Below, in pieces: positions 52,301 through 60,084 of a stretch of 64,000 nucleotides of DNA. Numbering within the stretch: position 1 is the first letter of the stretch; each line of letters opens with the position of its first letter. The translations under genes and the position numbers were made by a program. The notes beneath the pieces were generated by a model, which saw only the letters and a program-made list of their open reading frames with translations, made no database searches and was not told where the DNA came from. Source of the DNA: Neodontobutis hainanensis (Eukaryota; Chordata; Actinopteri; Gobiiformes; Odontobutidae); contig JALDNG010000001.1 of the NCBI GenBank assembly GCA_024349245.1, positions 4,876,501 to 4,940,500 of the forward strand, given 5' to 3'.

Positions 52301-55300
52301 AATTCTTACATGAAGACAATAATAACAGGAGCTTACCTAGTGTGGATGTTGTAAACAATATAGGATGCTGTGTAAGAATGCCTGAACACCTGCAAAAAAA
52401 AAAACATTCATTATTGTGCTTCCGTCACTGCAATACCCAAAGACCAAAGAAAGTAATAAAAGTGAGACAACCTTTATGAGAGCTGAAACCACAGCTATTC
52501 AGAGGTCATTAAAATTTTTATTACACAATTCATTGAAGAGAGCCAGATCACAAACAGTTCAATTCTTATTGTTCTTATTGCATTTAACTTAGATCTAGCT
52601 GCTCCTCTGTGAGAGGTTGGGATAGAATAAGTGGTAGGATAGGTAGATAGAAACATGTGTGGGACAAGGAGGCTGAATTGTGGGTTAGTGGTGTTGGTGA
52701 ACTATGGGTTATGTGCTGTATTGTGTTAGCAGCTAAAGCATGTACACAGCAAAACAACATGAAAAAGAAAAAAAAAAACTGAAAAGTCGAAGGAAGCAAA
52801 GTAAAACAGTTCAATAATGGAAATGCCTTTGATTAATGAGAGGGACATAATTCCAATGCACCAACAATAAGTCTTTCAAAAGGAGACTCACCTTTTCTGT
52901 TTATTAATGACAACTGTAATACACCTGTTCATGTTGTACATATGTTCATTTATTGTCGTTATTTTATTATTTTACTTTTTCTAAGTTTGTTCTATGCTAT
53001 TTTTTTTTTCTGTGTCATTTTTTTCTGTGTCATTTCTGTAAAGCACATTGAGTTACTTTTGTACAAAGTGTGCTCTATAAACACATTTTCTTCCTTAAGT
53101 GCAGCACAAATTGTGCTACTGGCTACAAGTTCTGCAGGGCTTGAAAGTATTAAATTAGATGTTAATAGAAATTAACTTTATGGTTACAAAATTCTACTAA
53201 TTAAACGTTACTTTACCGAACTGACTTCAGGTCTGTTGCGTTTTATACTGTAAAGTACAGGTTAATTATGTTCGACAACTAACCTGAACAAATTGAGAAA
53301 AATTATGTAACGTCACATAAATTCTACCAACTTGATTTTCATCATGTGCTGGTTGATATTGTTCTTGGCTTCAGAGACTGTAATCAACCCTTCTCGTCAC
53401 TCAGGAGGACATACAGAGTCCTCACAGAAAGACCGGAGACGGCCAAGAATATTTGAGTCGGTCAGGTTTTGAACTCACAACCTTCTTGCTGTGAGGCAGG
53501 AGTGCTAACCACTCTGCCAAGTGCACCCTGATTTACTGATGTCTGAATTACTTTTTACTATACACTACTCAATTTTTATTGAGTAAACATTGTGCAGCCG
53601 ACAACGCTTTGTGACAGCTCAACTCATCAACACGTGCGTGCTCACAGACAGAGCAAAGCAGGGTCAGGGTAAAGATCTAGAAAGACGTAGAAGACGGCAT
53701 GCAAACCACATGATCAAGTGCACATTATAATTGACAGCTTGTCAGGAAAGCAACAAAAGGAAGTAGTGAAGCTGATTGAGTTGCATGATTAGATATTAAA
53801 AAACTTGTGCCAAGGACATGTCTTGATATGAATCTTACCTGTTTGACATCGTATGCGAACAGAGCATACTTCAGATCTGCAGACAAGGAATATTTGGTTG
53901 CTTTAAACGCCACCTATAAAAAAACAAACAGATGAGTGCTGCCAACAATGACATCAACAATTGATTGATTTGTTTCAAATAAAACGTATTTGAAACAGAC
54001 TTTTTGAAACTTGGATGTATTGTAATAGTAAAAGATTGTGTGGAGAGGCTGGAGGTACTGTTGTGTGTTACTGCAGTAAACAGACAGTTTTCTATAAAAA
54101 AATCCTTGTGATGATGTTTTATCCAATCAGAGCAGGACTATGTGTTTTTTGCATTTGTTAAACAGTCACTATATCTTCAAATCCCGACCTGTCAGTACTA
54201 TCACATTACTGGGCACAGTGGCCAAGTCTGGCTAGGGTTTGGATGTAAATACTTTGCTTGGAGCAGTTCAAGATGGAATTTTTGCGAGTTTGTAAATTCT
54301 CAAATCAGTGAGAATCCAGCTGCAGCACAAGGTCAATGGAGGCCTTCAGTTTAGTTTCTCTGCCAGCTTGGGGTCGGCTAGGGATGGGACAATATGAGAT
54401 CATGACGGTATAATAACGGTGAGAAATGTTTTAATGGTATTTGACTGTATTGGTTAAAGGCTTGAAAGTATTATTATTATTGCTATTATTTTCAGATAAA
54501 TGGGGATACAATACAACGAATATTACAGTACATGATAAAAAAAAAAATTGAGTAATGAATTCTTTAAAATAAATGACTTGCAGTGCCTTTAAGGTGGACC
54601 TTTAGATGCTGAAACATCAACAAGTTAGTCTCAGTTCAAATCTGCAGAACAGGAGTTTTCCTTGCTTTTGTCATAATTTAGATCAGTTTCTACCCCATTT
54701 GTCTCTTAGTCTAATCCTGCTCCATTTTTCACATTAACTCCACATTTTACACAATCCCAGTTTTCCTAGCTCTTCCATCAACTGCCTTGTGCTCACAGCT
54801 GTTACTCATTCCCAATCAAGTTATACTGTATGTTCTACTGCTGCTGTGGCACTGCGCCTAAGGAAAATCTTCTTTTGGGGACAATAATTGATTGATTGAA
54901 GCTAGTATATATATGCACGCTGCCTTCTTCACCTTTTTCGTTTTTTTATTTTATTTATATAGCGCTGAAATTCTGTTGCCAACCCTGCATGATTTGGGCT
55001 TCGGCACTGGTTCTGCTCCTGGTAAAAAACACTTTGGCCTTTTGCTCCTGTTGATTCTGTATTTTTGGGCTTCTCTCAACCTGTCTTTATGCCTTAGATA
55101 CCCAGCTTTGCCCCCCCCCTCCTGATCTAGACAGTGCGTTTGTTTTCTTAAGAACACCTCTTGCTGTAATTTAAATACAAACTGAATCTAACTACAGAGC
55201 TGTTGTGCTGCATTTAATTCCAATTACACCTCCATTATAACAACCACCACACCAAACACACCTCTACAGTCACACACATTCATACACCAGTGCTATGGAC

Positions 55301-58300
55301 ACTGGAGGCAAGGTGGGTTAAGTGTCTTGCCCAAGGACACAACGACAGTATGAACTGTGGGGCGAGCGGGAATCGAACCTACTACCTTTCGGTTGAAGGA
55401 CGGCCGCTCTACCACTGAGCCACTGCCCCAGCATGTGGCACGGTGGAGGTGCATTATGAAGATGATGTAGCCACTCGTTCCTCTTGCTACATTCAAACCT
55501 TTAAACTGTTGACAATAATACTTGACAAAAATGCTGGATAAATATGCAAGGCTTGTGACCCACTCAGGGTCCACCCAGGACTTAATAAAGTTAACTATCT
55601 TAACTGAAGTTTGGAAAACATTGCAAAGGTCTGGCTGAAGACATTTACTTGCAAGCGCTTCCCTGTGGATCAGTGCAAAAATTTAAGCCTTTCAAGCCTT
55701 TTAAGCCATTTTATCGACCCCTGCATGGCACCAGCTCCATCTGTACACACATACACAGACACCGCAGTCCTGCTTTTGGCATGTTACTATCCAACTTGTT
55801 AAAAATGTCCCGTCCTGTGCACATTCCCTCCATTGTAAACAAAACAGCAGATACTTTCCCCTCATAGCTGATTCTTATGTTAACAGCTGTGCAGCCCCTG
55901 CCACATCAGTGCACTTATCAATTTGTAAGGAAAACGTTCTATTTTTTTTTCTCACTGTCAATCAGCTAATTTTATCATTGTACCATTGTATTATCATTGG
56001 CCTATAGCCAATATTTAAATTTTTTCATTTTTTTTTTTTTATAATTTATTAATATCTTAACGTAAAGGAGTCTGCATGTCCTCCACGTCTTACTGTGCGT
56101 TCTCTCCGGGTACTCCGGCTTCCTCCCACCGTCCAAAGACATTCATGTACAGGTTAATTGGCAACTCTAAAGTGTCCCTGGTGAATGAATGTGAGAGTGA
56201 AAGATTGTCTGTCAGTGTTTGTCTCTACATGTCAGCCCTGCGACTAACTGGCCACTGTCCAGGGTGTACCCCGCCTCAGGCCCAAAGCTGCTGGGATAGA
56301 CTCCAGTCACCCGCGACCCCTAACGGGACAAAGCGGTAGAAAATGAATGAATGAATAAACTTAACGTAAAGAGCACAGGCCCACATGTATGAGAATCTTA
56401 ACACCAGCAGGTCCCATCCAGACTGCTGGGTCTACATGTGCGCATCACTGTAAATGCACACCCAGGAGCTGCACGCGCTTGTTTCCGTTACGTTTCTTTA
56501 ATTTCTGCTTTCTTGGCATTTTGTTGCAATTGGTGAAAAAGCAACATAAATATTGTACATGATAACTGACATCTAAACTAATAAACATAAACTATCACCC
56601 AATTTATTTGTTTTCATGTATACAATTGTGCTCAGAAGTTTACAAATAACCTGGCAAAATCTTTTCATATTTTTCCAGATAATATGAATGGTAACACAAA
56701 AACTTTTATCATAATGATAACAGAAACTACTCAAATGACACTTGATCAAAAGTTTACATAACCCTAACCCTGGTGACTTTGGCCTAATAACATGTACACA
56801 AACAGGTTTGAATGAAGGAAAAAAAGTCCTCGCTAAAAGTAACCATCCCCCCCTGTGATCTGGTTGCTTGTAATAAGTGTGTGTGTGTGTGCATGCGTGC
56901 GTATAAAAGGTCAATAAGGGGCATGAAAAGATATCCAAGGAATTGTGAATGCAAATCAGCTGTGTTCAAACTCTAATAAAGAAATGGAAAATGAAAAGGT
57001 CAGGTAGACCAACAAAAATTTCACCCACAACTGACAGGAAAATTGTTTGGGATGTAAAGAAAAACCCACAAATAACTTCAGCTGAAATACAGGACTCTCT
57101 GAAAAAAAGTGGTGTGGCTGTTTCAAGATGGACAATAAGCAGGCACTTGAAGAAAAATGGGCTGCTTGGTTCGAGTTGCCAGAAGAAAGCCATTACTACG
57201 CAAATGCTATAAAGCATACCGCTTACAATACGCCAAACAGCACAAAGACGAGCCTCAAGGCCTCTTGAACAAAGTCGTTTGGAGTGATGAGACTATCATT
57301 GAACTTTTTGGCCACAACCATTAACATTACTTTTAGAGTAGAGTAAACAAGGCCTATGATGGGACGTACACCATTCCTACTGTGACATGGAGGTGGATCG
57401 CTGATGTTTTGGGGATGTGTGAGCTACAAAAGTACAGGAAAAGATCAATGTAGCCTGTTATCAGAAAATGCTGAAGGAAAATTTGCACTCATCAGCCCGG
57501 AAGCAGCACATACGATGTACTAGACGTTCCAACATCACAACAATCCAAAGCACAAGGCCACGTCGACCAGTCATTAGGTACAGCAGCATAAAGTGAAGGT
57601 TCTGGACATCTCAGTCTCCTGACCTCAATATCATTGATCCATTCTGGGGAGATCTCAAAAATGCATTTAATGCAAGACAACCTAATAATTTACAGGAACT
57701 TACTGGAGGCTTTTTGCCAAGACAAATGGGCAGCTTTACAATCTAAGAAAATAAAGAGCCTTATCCACAACTACCACAAAAGACTTCAAGCTGTCATTGA
57801 TGTTAAAGTTGGCAATACACTGTATTAAGAACTGGGGTATGTAAACCTTTGATCAGGGTAATTTGGGTAATTTGGGTTTAATAATAATAATTTATAATAA
57901 TAATAAATAATTTTGATTTAAAAAGAGTAAACATAATGGTTTGACAACGAATGGCTTCACCCAACTACTAACTATTAGTGAAAGAAAAGCAGCCTAAAAT
58001 ATTACAAATTCTGCCAGGTAACTTATGAGCACAACTGTAGCACTTTTTTATATTGCATTGAGTATTAAAGTAAAAGAAAGCCAGTCTAACTACAACTAAA
58101 AGGTATCTGAGAGTAACAATATAGCCATTGATATTTAATGACAAAATATAATATAAAACATTAAAATACAAGACTGTATGGTGGTTGGCCTATAACTGTG
58201 TAGATTCACTTTCCTTTCACTCATTACTGTAAGCATGCATGTGGTCTTCTCACATTTTTACATTATTACTGTCACAAGCTCAACTGAATGCTCACACAGA

Positions 58301-59493
58301 GCTCCAACTAAACTAGGCCTATTAAGAGGCATTAAAATTATGCATTGAAAAGTGGCAATGTTTTACATACAGAACAGTATCTTGCTAATCATTTTGAACT
58401 TCCTTACTTTCATTTTTGCGCTTTAGCACTGCTGAATAAATCCTGCCAGTAAGAACAAGACGACAGGAAAGATCTGGACTGGAGTTCTATAGTAAATAAA
58501 TTTTCCACTGACTAAATGGAACGAATTTAACTTCGACCAAAGAGAGGAAGAGGCTGTGGGTGTATGAAACTTTGAAAACCCTTGATTAGAAGTTTCCCCT
58601 ATAATCCCCTGAAAAATTATGATGACAAGAATCACTGCTCTAGCATCAGGTAGCACCCTGTACAATTTTAACTAATGCTTAACTCTAGCTTCAAACTGGA
58701 AAAAATGAAAGCTTAATTTAAATTTAAATTAAATCGCGCCAACTCTTATTACATTAATACCAATATTAAGTGTATTTAACAATCCATTGGCTTGGTTCTC
58801 TTTGCAGAGGAGTATATGTTGCACATGGTCAGATGTGAAAGGAGCACTACACTAGACGCATGCTTTAAGTTTGAGTTTATGCAAATTATTTTTTCCCCCC
58901 TGGTGGCACAATTTACACTTTGTACAAATTTAGGGTGCAGTATACTTGAGTATGGTTAAAGTCCCCAGCATTTATGACCACTCTCCACACTTGAGGATAA
59001 GCCTGTTGCTGTTTATGTATAGTGTCATGCAAAGAGTAAGAGCTTTGCTATGTGTGAGCATCTGGGAGACAGCATTAGAGAGCACGTTTGAGAACTCCCG
59101 TAGGAGATTGTAGGGACAACACAATACAGCCAGGGCTGTCAGATCTACACACATGCACACAGTCTTATAGTTAATACACTATTATACAGCTATTGAAAAT
59201 ACAAAATATATTATTATTGTTACACAATAATCGCTGATGGTGGAATTTCCAGAGATTAGTAAATCCAGTTTGTCTTGTGTACAAAGGAATTTCTAGTGTT
59301 AGTGAGAAAGATGCTTGTTACCAGTGTGTTTTGTGTTTTCCTGCTTAATGTAAAGAATGTTAATTATATTTCAGAATACACAAAGAGTCAAAACTTACGA
59401 ATATGCTGCTGCTCACAATGACTTCTGTCTCATTCTGGACGACATTAAACTTGACCACATGACCATCTCGGTTTTGGTAAACCACATCAGAAT
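26497..59493 (-). CDS. dpp10: DPP10-like inactive dipeptidyl peptidase (24 exons, N-terminus outside window)
   Basis: DPP6/DPP10 proteins are type II membrane proteins of the DPP4 (S9B) family. They lack protease activity and act as auxiliary subunits of Kv4 potassium channels. About 703 residues are encoded here; the family norm is ~800, so ~90 N-terminal residues (cytoplasmic tail, transmembrane helix) are missing. Exons 59399-59493 down to ~37250 form the beta-propeller. Exons 35806 down to 26497 form the alpha/beta-hydrolase domain. DPP10-like signatures: REVWELNPPEV, LADWLYEEE, TVPVKQGGKGEFHHI, SAFSERYLG, NVHFQHSAELIKHLIK. DPP6 is the alternative, but short loops and these motifs favour DPP10. 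The nucleophile motif is FGEDYGG, with Asp in place of Ser. All junctions are GT/AG and in phase. Confidence 0.93.
26765..26970 (-). repeat. Fish dispersed repeat in the last dpp10 intron
   Basis: Minus-strand copy of the repeat fully seen at 56075-56360: ctaacgggacaaagcggtag in one orientation, with gccaattaacctgtac at the other end. Partial copies lie at 49955-50125 and 50895-50985. Confidence 0.75.
27110..27183 (-). CDS. dpp10: dpp10 exon: NVHFQHSAELIKHLIKIGAN
   Basis: 74 nt, nearly identical to vertebrate DPP10 over this block. Donor GTATAC. Confidence 0.97.
27277..27349 (-). CDS. dpp10: dpp10 exon: ASRVLASLKTLPSG ... ATAD
   Basis: 73 nt. Holds the HATAD segment, the equivalent of HGTAD in active enzymes, where the acid of the triad lies. 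Confidence 0.93.
27427..27625 (+). repeat. tRNA-derived SINE in a dpp10 intron
   Basis: ggggcggcagtagctcagtg starts a tRNA-like head with box B cagttcgatcc. Then come ccttgggcaagacacttaac and a tail ending aaaagcgctatttaatac. Confidence 0.8.
27626..28789. other. dpp10 intron sequence without a recognised gene
   Basis: Mostly AT-rich. 28550-28700 has a GC-rich segment (gagccggccctctggtggac) of a kind often dispersed in fish genomes. No supported coding region. Confidence 0.4.
28790..30320 (+). mobile_element. Tc1-like transposon with ~150-bp terminal inverted repeats
   Basis: The left end (cttccagaagttaataagat, gttgtggaaataaatatt, gtggcatgtccaaatt; 28837-28942) is mirrored at 30155-30260 (ggacatgccac, aaatatttatttccacaac, taacttctggaag). 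Transposase remains: DWSSVLWSDETKIELFGH (29560-29613), then SQSPDLNPLENLWKELERSE (~29922-29980) after frameshifts. A second repeat is nested inside (29072-29355). Stops throughout; inactive. Confidence 0.85.
29072..29355 (+). repeat. LTR-like dispersed repeat, copy 2, nested in a Tc1 element
   Basis: Matches 15617-15895 from ctgctcatgtcatgtccttc through cttgcaagtattaaa. It lies between the Tc1 left end and its transposase remnant, so it inserted later than the transposon. Confidence 0.55.
30564..30622 (-). CDS. dpp10: dpp10 exon: SAFSERYLGPPSSEDSRYQ
   Basis: 59 nt. ERYLG is near-invariant in the family. Donor GTGAGC. Confidence 0.96.
30940..31039 (-). CDS. dpp10: dpp10 exon: DYGGF (dead nucleophile elbow)
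   Basis: 100 nt, opening with DYGGFLTLTML. With the previous exon it gives GEDYGG where active DPP4 has GWSYGG, so the catalytic Ser is Asp. Continues to AAAVAPVTDWSIY. Confidence 0.96.
31040..32824. other. dpp10 intron with a possible solo LTR at ~31560-31960
   Basis: Around 31810-31945 cggacctgacaatgtacgtg, a TATA-like tgtgtataaacc and later gcagtaaaac suggest an LTR-like promoter, but ends and signals are not convincing. The remaining intron shows only AT-rich sequence. Confidence 0.3.
32825..32879 (-). CDS. dpp10: dpp10 exon: YLVKLPFIDHTRIGVFGE
   Basis: 55 nt. It ends with FGE, the first part of the nucleophile elbow. Donor GTACAT. Confidence 0.93.
33507..33572 (-). CDS. dpp10: dpp10 exon: CLEQIHHRLGLVDTEDHLAA
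   Basis: 66 nt, matching the HRRLG...KDQ helix of the family. Here KDQ reads EDH. Donor GTATGT. Confidence 0.92.
33755..35030 (-). mobile_element. RTE-type LINE remnant in a dpp10 intron
   Basis: Read on the minus strand. Near 34940 is an endonuclease start (KVGTLNVDMMTGKGR). At 34090-34210 is the RT block LWERVVEARLRGDVSICEQQ, then YGFIPRKSTTDAIFALRM. Near 33870 is the C-terminal end VYGLETIALRRRQEEE. Large parts are missing and the frame breaks often. It is a different family from the Rex3 copies. Confidence 0.7.
35098..35226 (-). CDS. dpp10: dpp10 exon: VTDEFTLDWDSVLV ... DGRGSGF
   Basis: 129 nt. Carries the strongly conserved HLDGRGSGFRG segment of the hydrolase domain. Confidence 0.97.
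35737..35806 (-). CDS. dpp10: dpp10 exon: ELPLKLLYPPDFSESYLYGL block
   Basis: 70 nt, the start of the alpha/beta-hydrolase domain. Ends in LLLFV before GTAAGC. Confidence 0.94.
35807..37249. other. dpp10 intron, mostly unrecognised apart from an L1/Tx1 fragment
   Basis: AT-rich intron sequence. Apart from the LINE endonuclease fragment at ~36130-36545, I see no coding or repeat structure. Confidence 0.45.
36130..36545 (-). mobile_element. Endonuclease fragment of an L1/Tx1-type LINE
   Basis: Minus-strand translation gives ARGVSILINQN, WDKYGRYTIADTKHE and, after a frame break, LVISDHAHITLSMSLPG. These match the RGVAIL, GR-x-L and SDHAPV blocks of L1-type endonucleases. No reverse transcriptase follows. 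Confidence 0.6.
37250..37348 (-). CDS. dpp10: dpp10 exon: YFILENNLALRSLLE block
   Basis: 99 nt; YFILE matches DPP10. The middle (KTTSKTEIRTITNG) is diverged. Confidence 0.92.
37577..38600 (-). mobile_element. Rex3-type LINE, internally deleted copy in a dpp10 intron
   Basis: The low-coordinate end (ccatccctccatccatcttc) is the 3' GATG-type tail. RT blocks on the minus strand: TRLCNIAWRLGTEPLDWQT, QCSFRPGRRTLDQLYTL, FVDLEKAFDCVPRGAL, GLRQGCPLS. At ~38279 the RT joins directly to 5' UTR-like sequence (to ~38580), so the endonuclease and linker are lost. The palm FADD region is also deleted. Confidence 0.85.
38623..39400. mobile_element. hAT-type MITE, 778 bp, perfect 8-bp target duplication
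   Basis: Ends are CAGGGGTCTCAAACTC and its reverse complement. The flanks 38615-38622 and 39401-39408 are both atgtagag, the 8-bp duplication of hAT transposons. There is no transposase inside. A shorter relative lies at 61782-62267. Confidence 0.93.
39655..39880 (+). mobile_element. Short L2/Rex1-type RT fragment
   Basis: Plus-strand translation with frame shifts: PLDIIPSKVLKQVFINSCL, SVPILFKHAVVRPLQKK, NFRPVSHLPFQPKV. It parallels the start of the RT in the element at 7135-9185. Only ~75 codons survive. Confidence 0.65.
40124..40390 (-). mobile_element. Possible fragment of a ZBED/GTF2IRD2-like hAT transposase
   Basis: An 88-codon minus-strand ORF. Its part TSFNISYKTAKRSQPFSGGE followed by FIKDC resembles the block after the BED zinc finger in ZBED5/GTF2IRD2-type hAT-derived proteins. 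The N-terminal part (MCFVCRESVAVFY) could be a decayed zinc finger. It lies wholly inside a dpp10 intron. Identification is by motif only. Confidence 0.45.
40908..40955 (-). CDS. dpp10: dpp10 small exon: GPGIPAVLLLSFDDPE
   Basis: 48 nt. Completes the KCKG-PGIP junction seen as CEGPGVP in relatives. Donor GTGAGT. Confidence 0.9.
40956..41732. other. dpp10 intron with one dispersed repeat
   Basis: 41436-41540 repeats the taatgctgtctg ... tcttgtgcac motif of the myosin intron. Otherwise nothing recognised. Confidence 0.5.
41733..41935 (-). repeat. tRNA-derived SINE, minus strand
   Basis: Reverse orientation of the SINE at 27427: tgtcttgcccaaggacacaa in the body, and gctctacaactgagctac for the tRNA-like head at the high-coordinate end. 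Confidence 0.8.
42086..42204 (-). CDS. dpp10: dpp10 exon: CLTCDLREQCTFFEADVSP block
   Basis: 119 nt. A cysteine-rich part of the propeller with three closely spaced Cys (CLTC...C) and a fourth near the end (LKCK). Confidence 0.96.
42493..42540 (-). CDS. dpp10: dpp10 small exon: YFESTEASANQRQVY
   Basis: 48 nt between cctcag and GTCAGT. Matches the family block YFLSTE...RQLY. Confidence 0.92.
42541..44165. other. dpp10 intron, mostly unrecognised
   Basis: Contains a tRNA-like segment (43155-43230) and an 87-codon plus-strand ORF (43401-43661, MTDELRHVKVNKQTTDTSAD) that I do not recognise and that has no supporting context. Confidence 0.4.
43155..43230 (+). repeat. tRNA-like segment (SINE head or tRNA pseudogene)
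   Basis: ctagctcagtcactagaagt resembles a box A region and cctgggttcaagtccca is a box B/T-loop. The acceptor stem (gatacccc against gggtca) pairs only partly, so a working tRNA is unlikely. Confidence 0.45.
44166..44257 (-). CDS. dpp10: dpp10 exon: EVRHLTSGDWEVTRILAYDE block
   Basis: 92 nt, 30 codons plus two bases. Donor GTAAGT. Confidence 0.95.
45030..45137 (-). CDS. dpp10: dpp10 exon: FFLTVPVKQGGKGEFHHITM block
   Basis: 108 nt, 36 codons. One of the best discriminators for DPP10 over DPP6. Ends in FNRK before GTAGCC. Confidence 0.97.
45242..45280 (-). CDS. dpp10: dpp10 small exon: RHEESSETWLSRQ
   Basis: A 39-nt exon (13 codons) between gttcag and GTAAAT, matching the short WLSQQ exon of the family. 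Confidence 0.92.
45788..45911 (-). CDS. dpp10: dpp10 exon: DFYVTMVKWISNTQLAVRWL block
   Basis: 124 nt. Contains the family motif WLNRPQNASVLTLCDATTG; NAS is a possible glycosylation site. The intron before it (45912-49807) holds a Rex3 and a Tc1 copy. Confidence 0.97.
46228..46325. repeat. Simple repeats (ATT)n and (AT)n
   Basis: An ATT run near 46228-46250, then an AT dinucleotide array at 46279-46325. Confidence 0.95.
46461..48655 (-). mobile_element. Rex3-type LINE, best-preserved copy, 5' truncated
   Basis: The 3' tail (ccatccatccatccatcttc) is at the low end. The minus strand has two long overlapping reading frames. 47080-48012 (310 codons) has DWQTGVVVPLFKKGDRKVCS, QCGFRPGRGTLDQLYTLSRV, FVDLEKAFDCVPRGALWGV and FADDVVLLAPS. 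46488-47093 (201 codons) has EEFKYLGVLFTSEGRKEREI and the C-terminal end. One frame change near 47085 separates them. Upstream linker frames reach 48609, and a single TAG-free 310-codon RT is unusual among repeats here. It stops inside the linker after the endonuclease, so it cannot be full length. Confidence 0.92.
48656..49620 (+). mobile_element. Tc1-like transposon remnant interrupted by Rex3
   Basis: Starts mid-transposase at the Rex3 junction. Block 48976-49010 gives DLWTDETKIELF. Then after frame breaks come KSGGGNIMIWTCFDASGPG (49090-49150) and QDNNPKH (49250). The 3' part ends near ttcaataaagatatttaaag. The DE residues of the DDE triad are recognisable, but several stops are present. 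Confidence 0.75.
49808..49905 (-). CDS. dpp10: dpp10 exon: AGQTNPTVKLFVVNLFG block
   Basis: 98 nt. The joined product reads YAYPT-AGQTNP where human DPP10 has a PKAG junction, so one residue is missing or shifted here. Confidence 0.95.
49955..50125 (+). repeat. Partial fish dispersed repeat
   Basis: gtgagagtgaatggttgtctgt through gccgggataggctccaac to tgaataaat matches 56180-56355 in the same order, diverged. Confidence 0.7.
50194..50348 (-). CDS. dpp10: dpp10 exon: HWWSPDGDRLAFFTINDTLV block
   Basis: 155 nt. Completes the EEE loop (EEILHCH), followed by LTGSMYPRALQYAYPT. Donor GTGAGT. Confidence 0.97.
50558..50678 (-). CDS. dpp10: dpp10 exon: IYIFENNIYYQSDVR block
   Basis: 121 nt, ending in LADWLYE, the start of the double-glutamate loop that in DPP4 binds the substrate N-terminus. 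The motif is kept although the enzyme is inactive. The donor is GTGGGG. Confidence 0.96.
50895..50985 (+). repeat. End fragment of the same dispersed repeat
   Basis: cagcaactcctaacgggaat followed by aagcggtagaaaatgaatga. Only the terminal part is present. Confidence 0.65.
51582..51777. mobile_element. Palindromic MITE, ~196 bp
   Basis: tggccctgaggtgc at 51583-51596 and gcacctcagggcca at 51763-51776 are perfect inverted 14-mers. Pairing continues imperfectly for ~25 bp more (aatcaaaaaagtttttggccac against gtggacaaaactattttgat). The interior is A/T-rich, with no coding capacity. Confidence 0.85.
52138..52219 (-). CDS. dpp10: dpp10 exon: EVWELNPPEVQNAVLQHAAW block
   Basis: 82 nt. The donor is GTGCGT, a weaker GT site than its neighbours. 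It strongly matches the corresponding DPP10 exon. Confidence 0.96.
52337..52389 (-). CDS. dpp10: dpp10 exon: VFRHSYTASYIVYNIHT block
   Basis: A 53-nt exon after a long T tract and cag. The last codon (Arg) is split with the next exon. Confidence 0.93.
52390..53838. other. dpp10 intron; repeat remnant near its end
   Basis: 53445-53525 (ctcacaaccttcttgctgtg, aggcaggagtgctaaccact) is the minus-strand end of a common fish repeat. The rest shows nothing I can support. Confidence 0.5.
53839..53913 (-). CDS. dpp10: dpp10 exon: VAFKATKYSLSADLKYALF block
   Basis: 25 whole codons between tatag and GTAAGA. Ends in AYDVKQ, as in vertebrate DPP10. Confidence 0.95.
54360..54560 (+). repeat. Possible hAT-derived repeat
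   Basis: tagggatgggacaatatgag with acggtataataacggtgaga resembles dispersed repeats that begin 'agggatgggac' in fish genomes. Ends were not located. Confidence 0.35.
54561..55289. other. dpp10 intron, nothing recognised
   Basis: AT-rich, with a C8 run near 55110. ORFs here are short and uncorroborated. Confidence 0.4.
55290..55435 (-). repeat. tRNA-derived SINE, minus strand
   Basis: Body gtgtcttgcccaaggacaca. tRNA-like head at the high end: ggaatcgaacctactacctt (box B) and cgctctaccactgagccact. It is the same family as the element at 15955. Confidence 0.85.
56075..56360 (+). repeat. Fish dispersed repeat, fullest copy
   Basis: Order: tactccggcttcctcccacc, caggttaattggcaactcta, ctggccactgtccagggtgt, acccctaacgggacaaagcg, aaaatgaatgaatgaataa. 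Copies at 26765, 49955 and 50895 align with parts of it. Confidence 0.8.
56621..58039 (+). mobile_element. Tc1-like transposon, 1419 bp, both ends present
   Basis: Ends tacaattgtgctcagaagtt and cttatgagcacaactgta are inverted partners. An inner motif (tgatcaaaagtttacata / tatgtaaacctttgatca) forms a second inverted pair, the IR/DR arrangement. The transposase starts with a helix-turn-helix region (SGRPTKISPTTDRKIVWDVK, SRWTISRHLKKNGLLG; 56998-57180). After a frameshift near 57180 come NKVVWSDETIIELFGHN (57270-57320), later SGEISKMHLMQDN and the C-terminus LIHNYHKRLQAVIDVKVG. Stops near 57325 and beyond inactivate it. Confidence 0.9.
58040..59398. other. dpp10 intron, nothing recognised
   Basis: No gene, tandem array or known element is apparent; sequence is AT-rich. 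Confidence 0.4.
59399..59493 (-). CDS. dpp10: dpp10 exon: SDVVYQNRDGHVVKFNV block
   Basis: The most 5' exon found, the start of the beta-propeller. It begins mid-codon after AG and ends in SSSIF before GTAAGT. NET is a possible N-glycosylation site. Confidence 0.9.
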
Positions 59494-59794
59494 CTATAGA
59501 TAAATACAATTCAATATTCAAACTTTAGGGCTTTACCATGGAATACGATTTAAATGCAAAGAATAAGACATTAAAGAGCCATAGATAAAGCCACAAATAA
59601 AATCAGAGCGGAACAAAAGCCTTAATTTCAGTATGTGATTACCATGGTCTTGTAAAGAAGGTCTGGAATATTTAAACATGAATATACTAAAATGCTAAAT
59701 AATTTCAATGTAAAGAGGCTTCCTGATGACTCACTGGGCAGAACACACAGAAAAAAGCAGGGCAAGATGGGATTCAATGAACATTCAATGAAAT

Positions 59795-59885
59795 TTTTGT
59801 TGGTCTACCTGACAAACAAAAATTTCAACCACAACTGCCAGAAAAATTGTATGCAAAGAAAAAAAAACACAAATAACTCACAAAT
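59795..59885 (+). mobile_element. Small fragment of the 56621-type Tc1 element
   Basis: acaaaaatttcaaccacaac followed by tgccagaaaaattgtatg and cacaaataactca matches 57010-57075, the DNA-binding part of the neighbouring transposase gene. Confidence 0.6.
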
Positions 59886-60084
59886 CTTGTGGTAAGCAAA
59901 TAGGAGTCAAAACTTCACCCAAACACCTAACAAGTTTCCGACAGAAGGCGCCTCACTTTTGCAAACGCTTTCAACGAGAGCCTTCCCAGATGGTAAAATC
60001 TAGTGCTATCATATATGCTAACATATGCATTGTTTAGTTAGAAAATATACCTACAATGTAGCCTTCATAGTATTGTGGGGGAAA

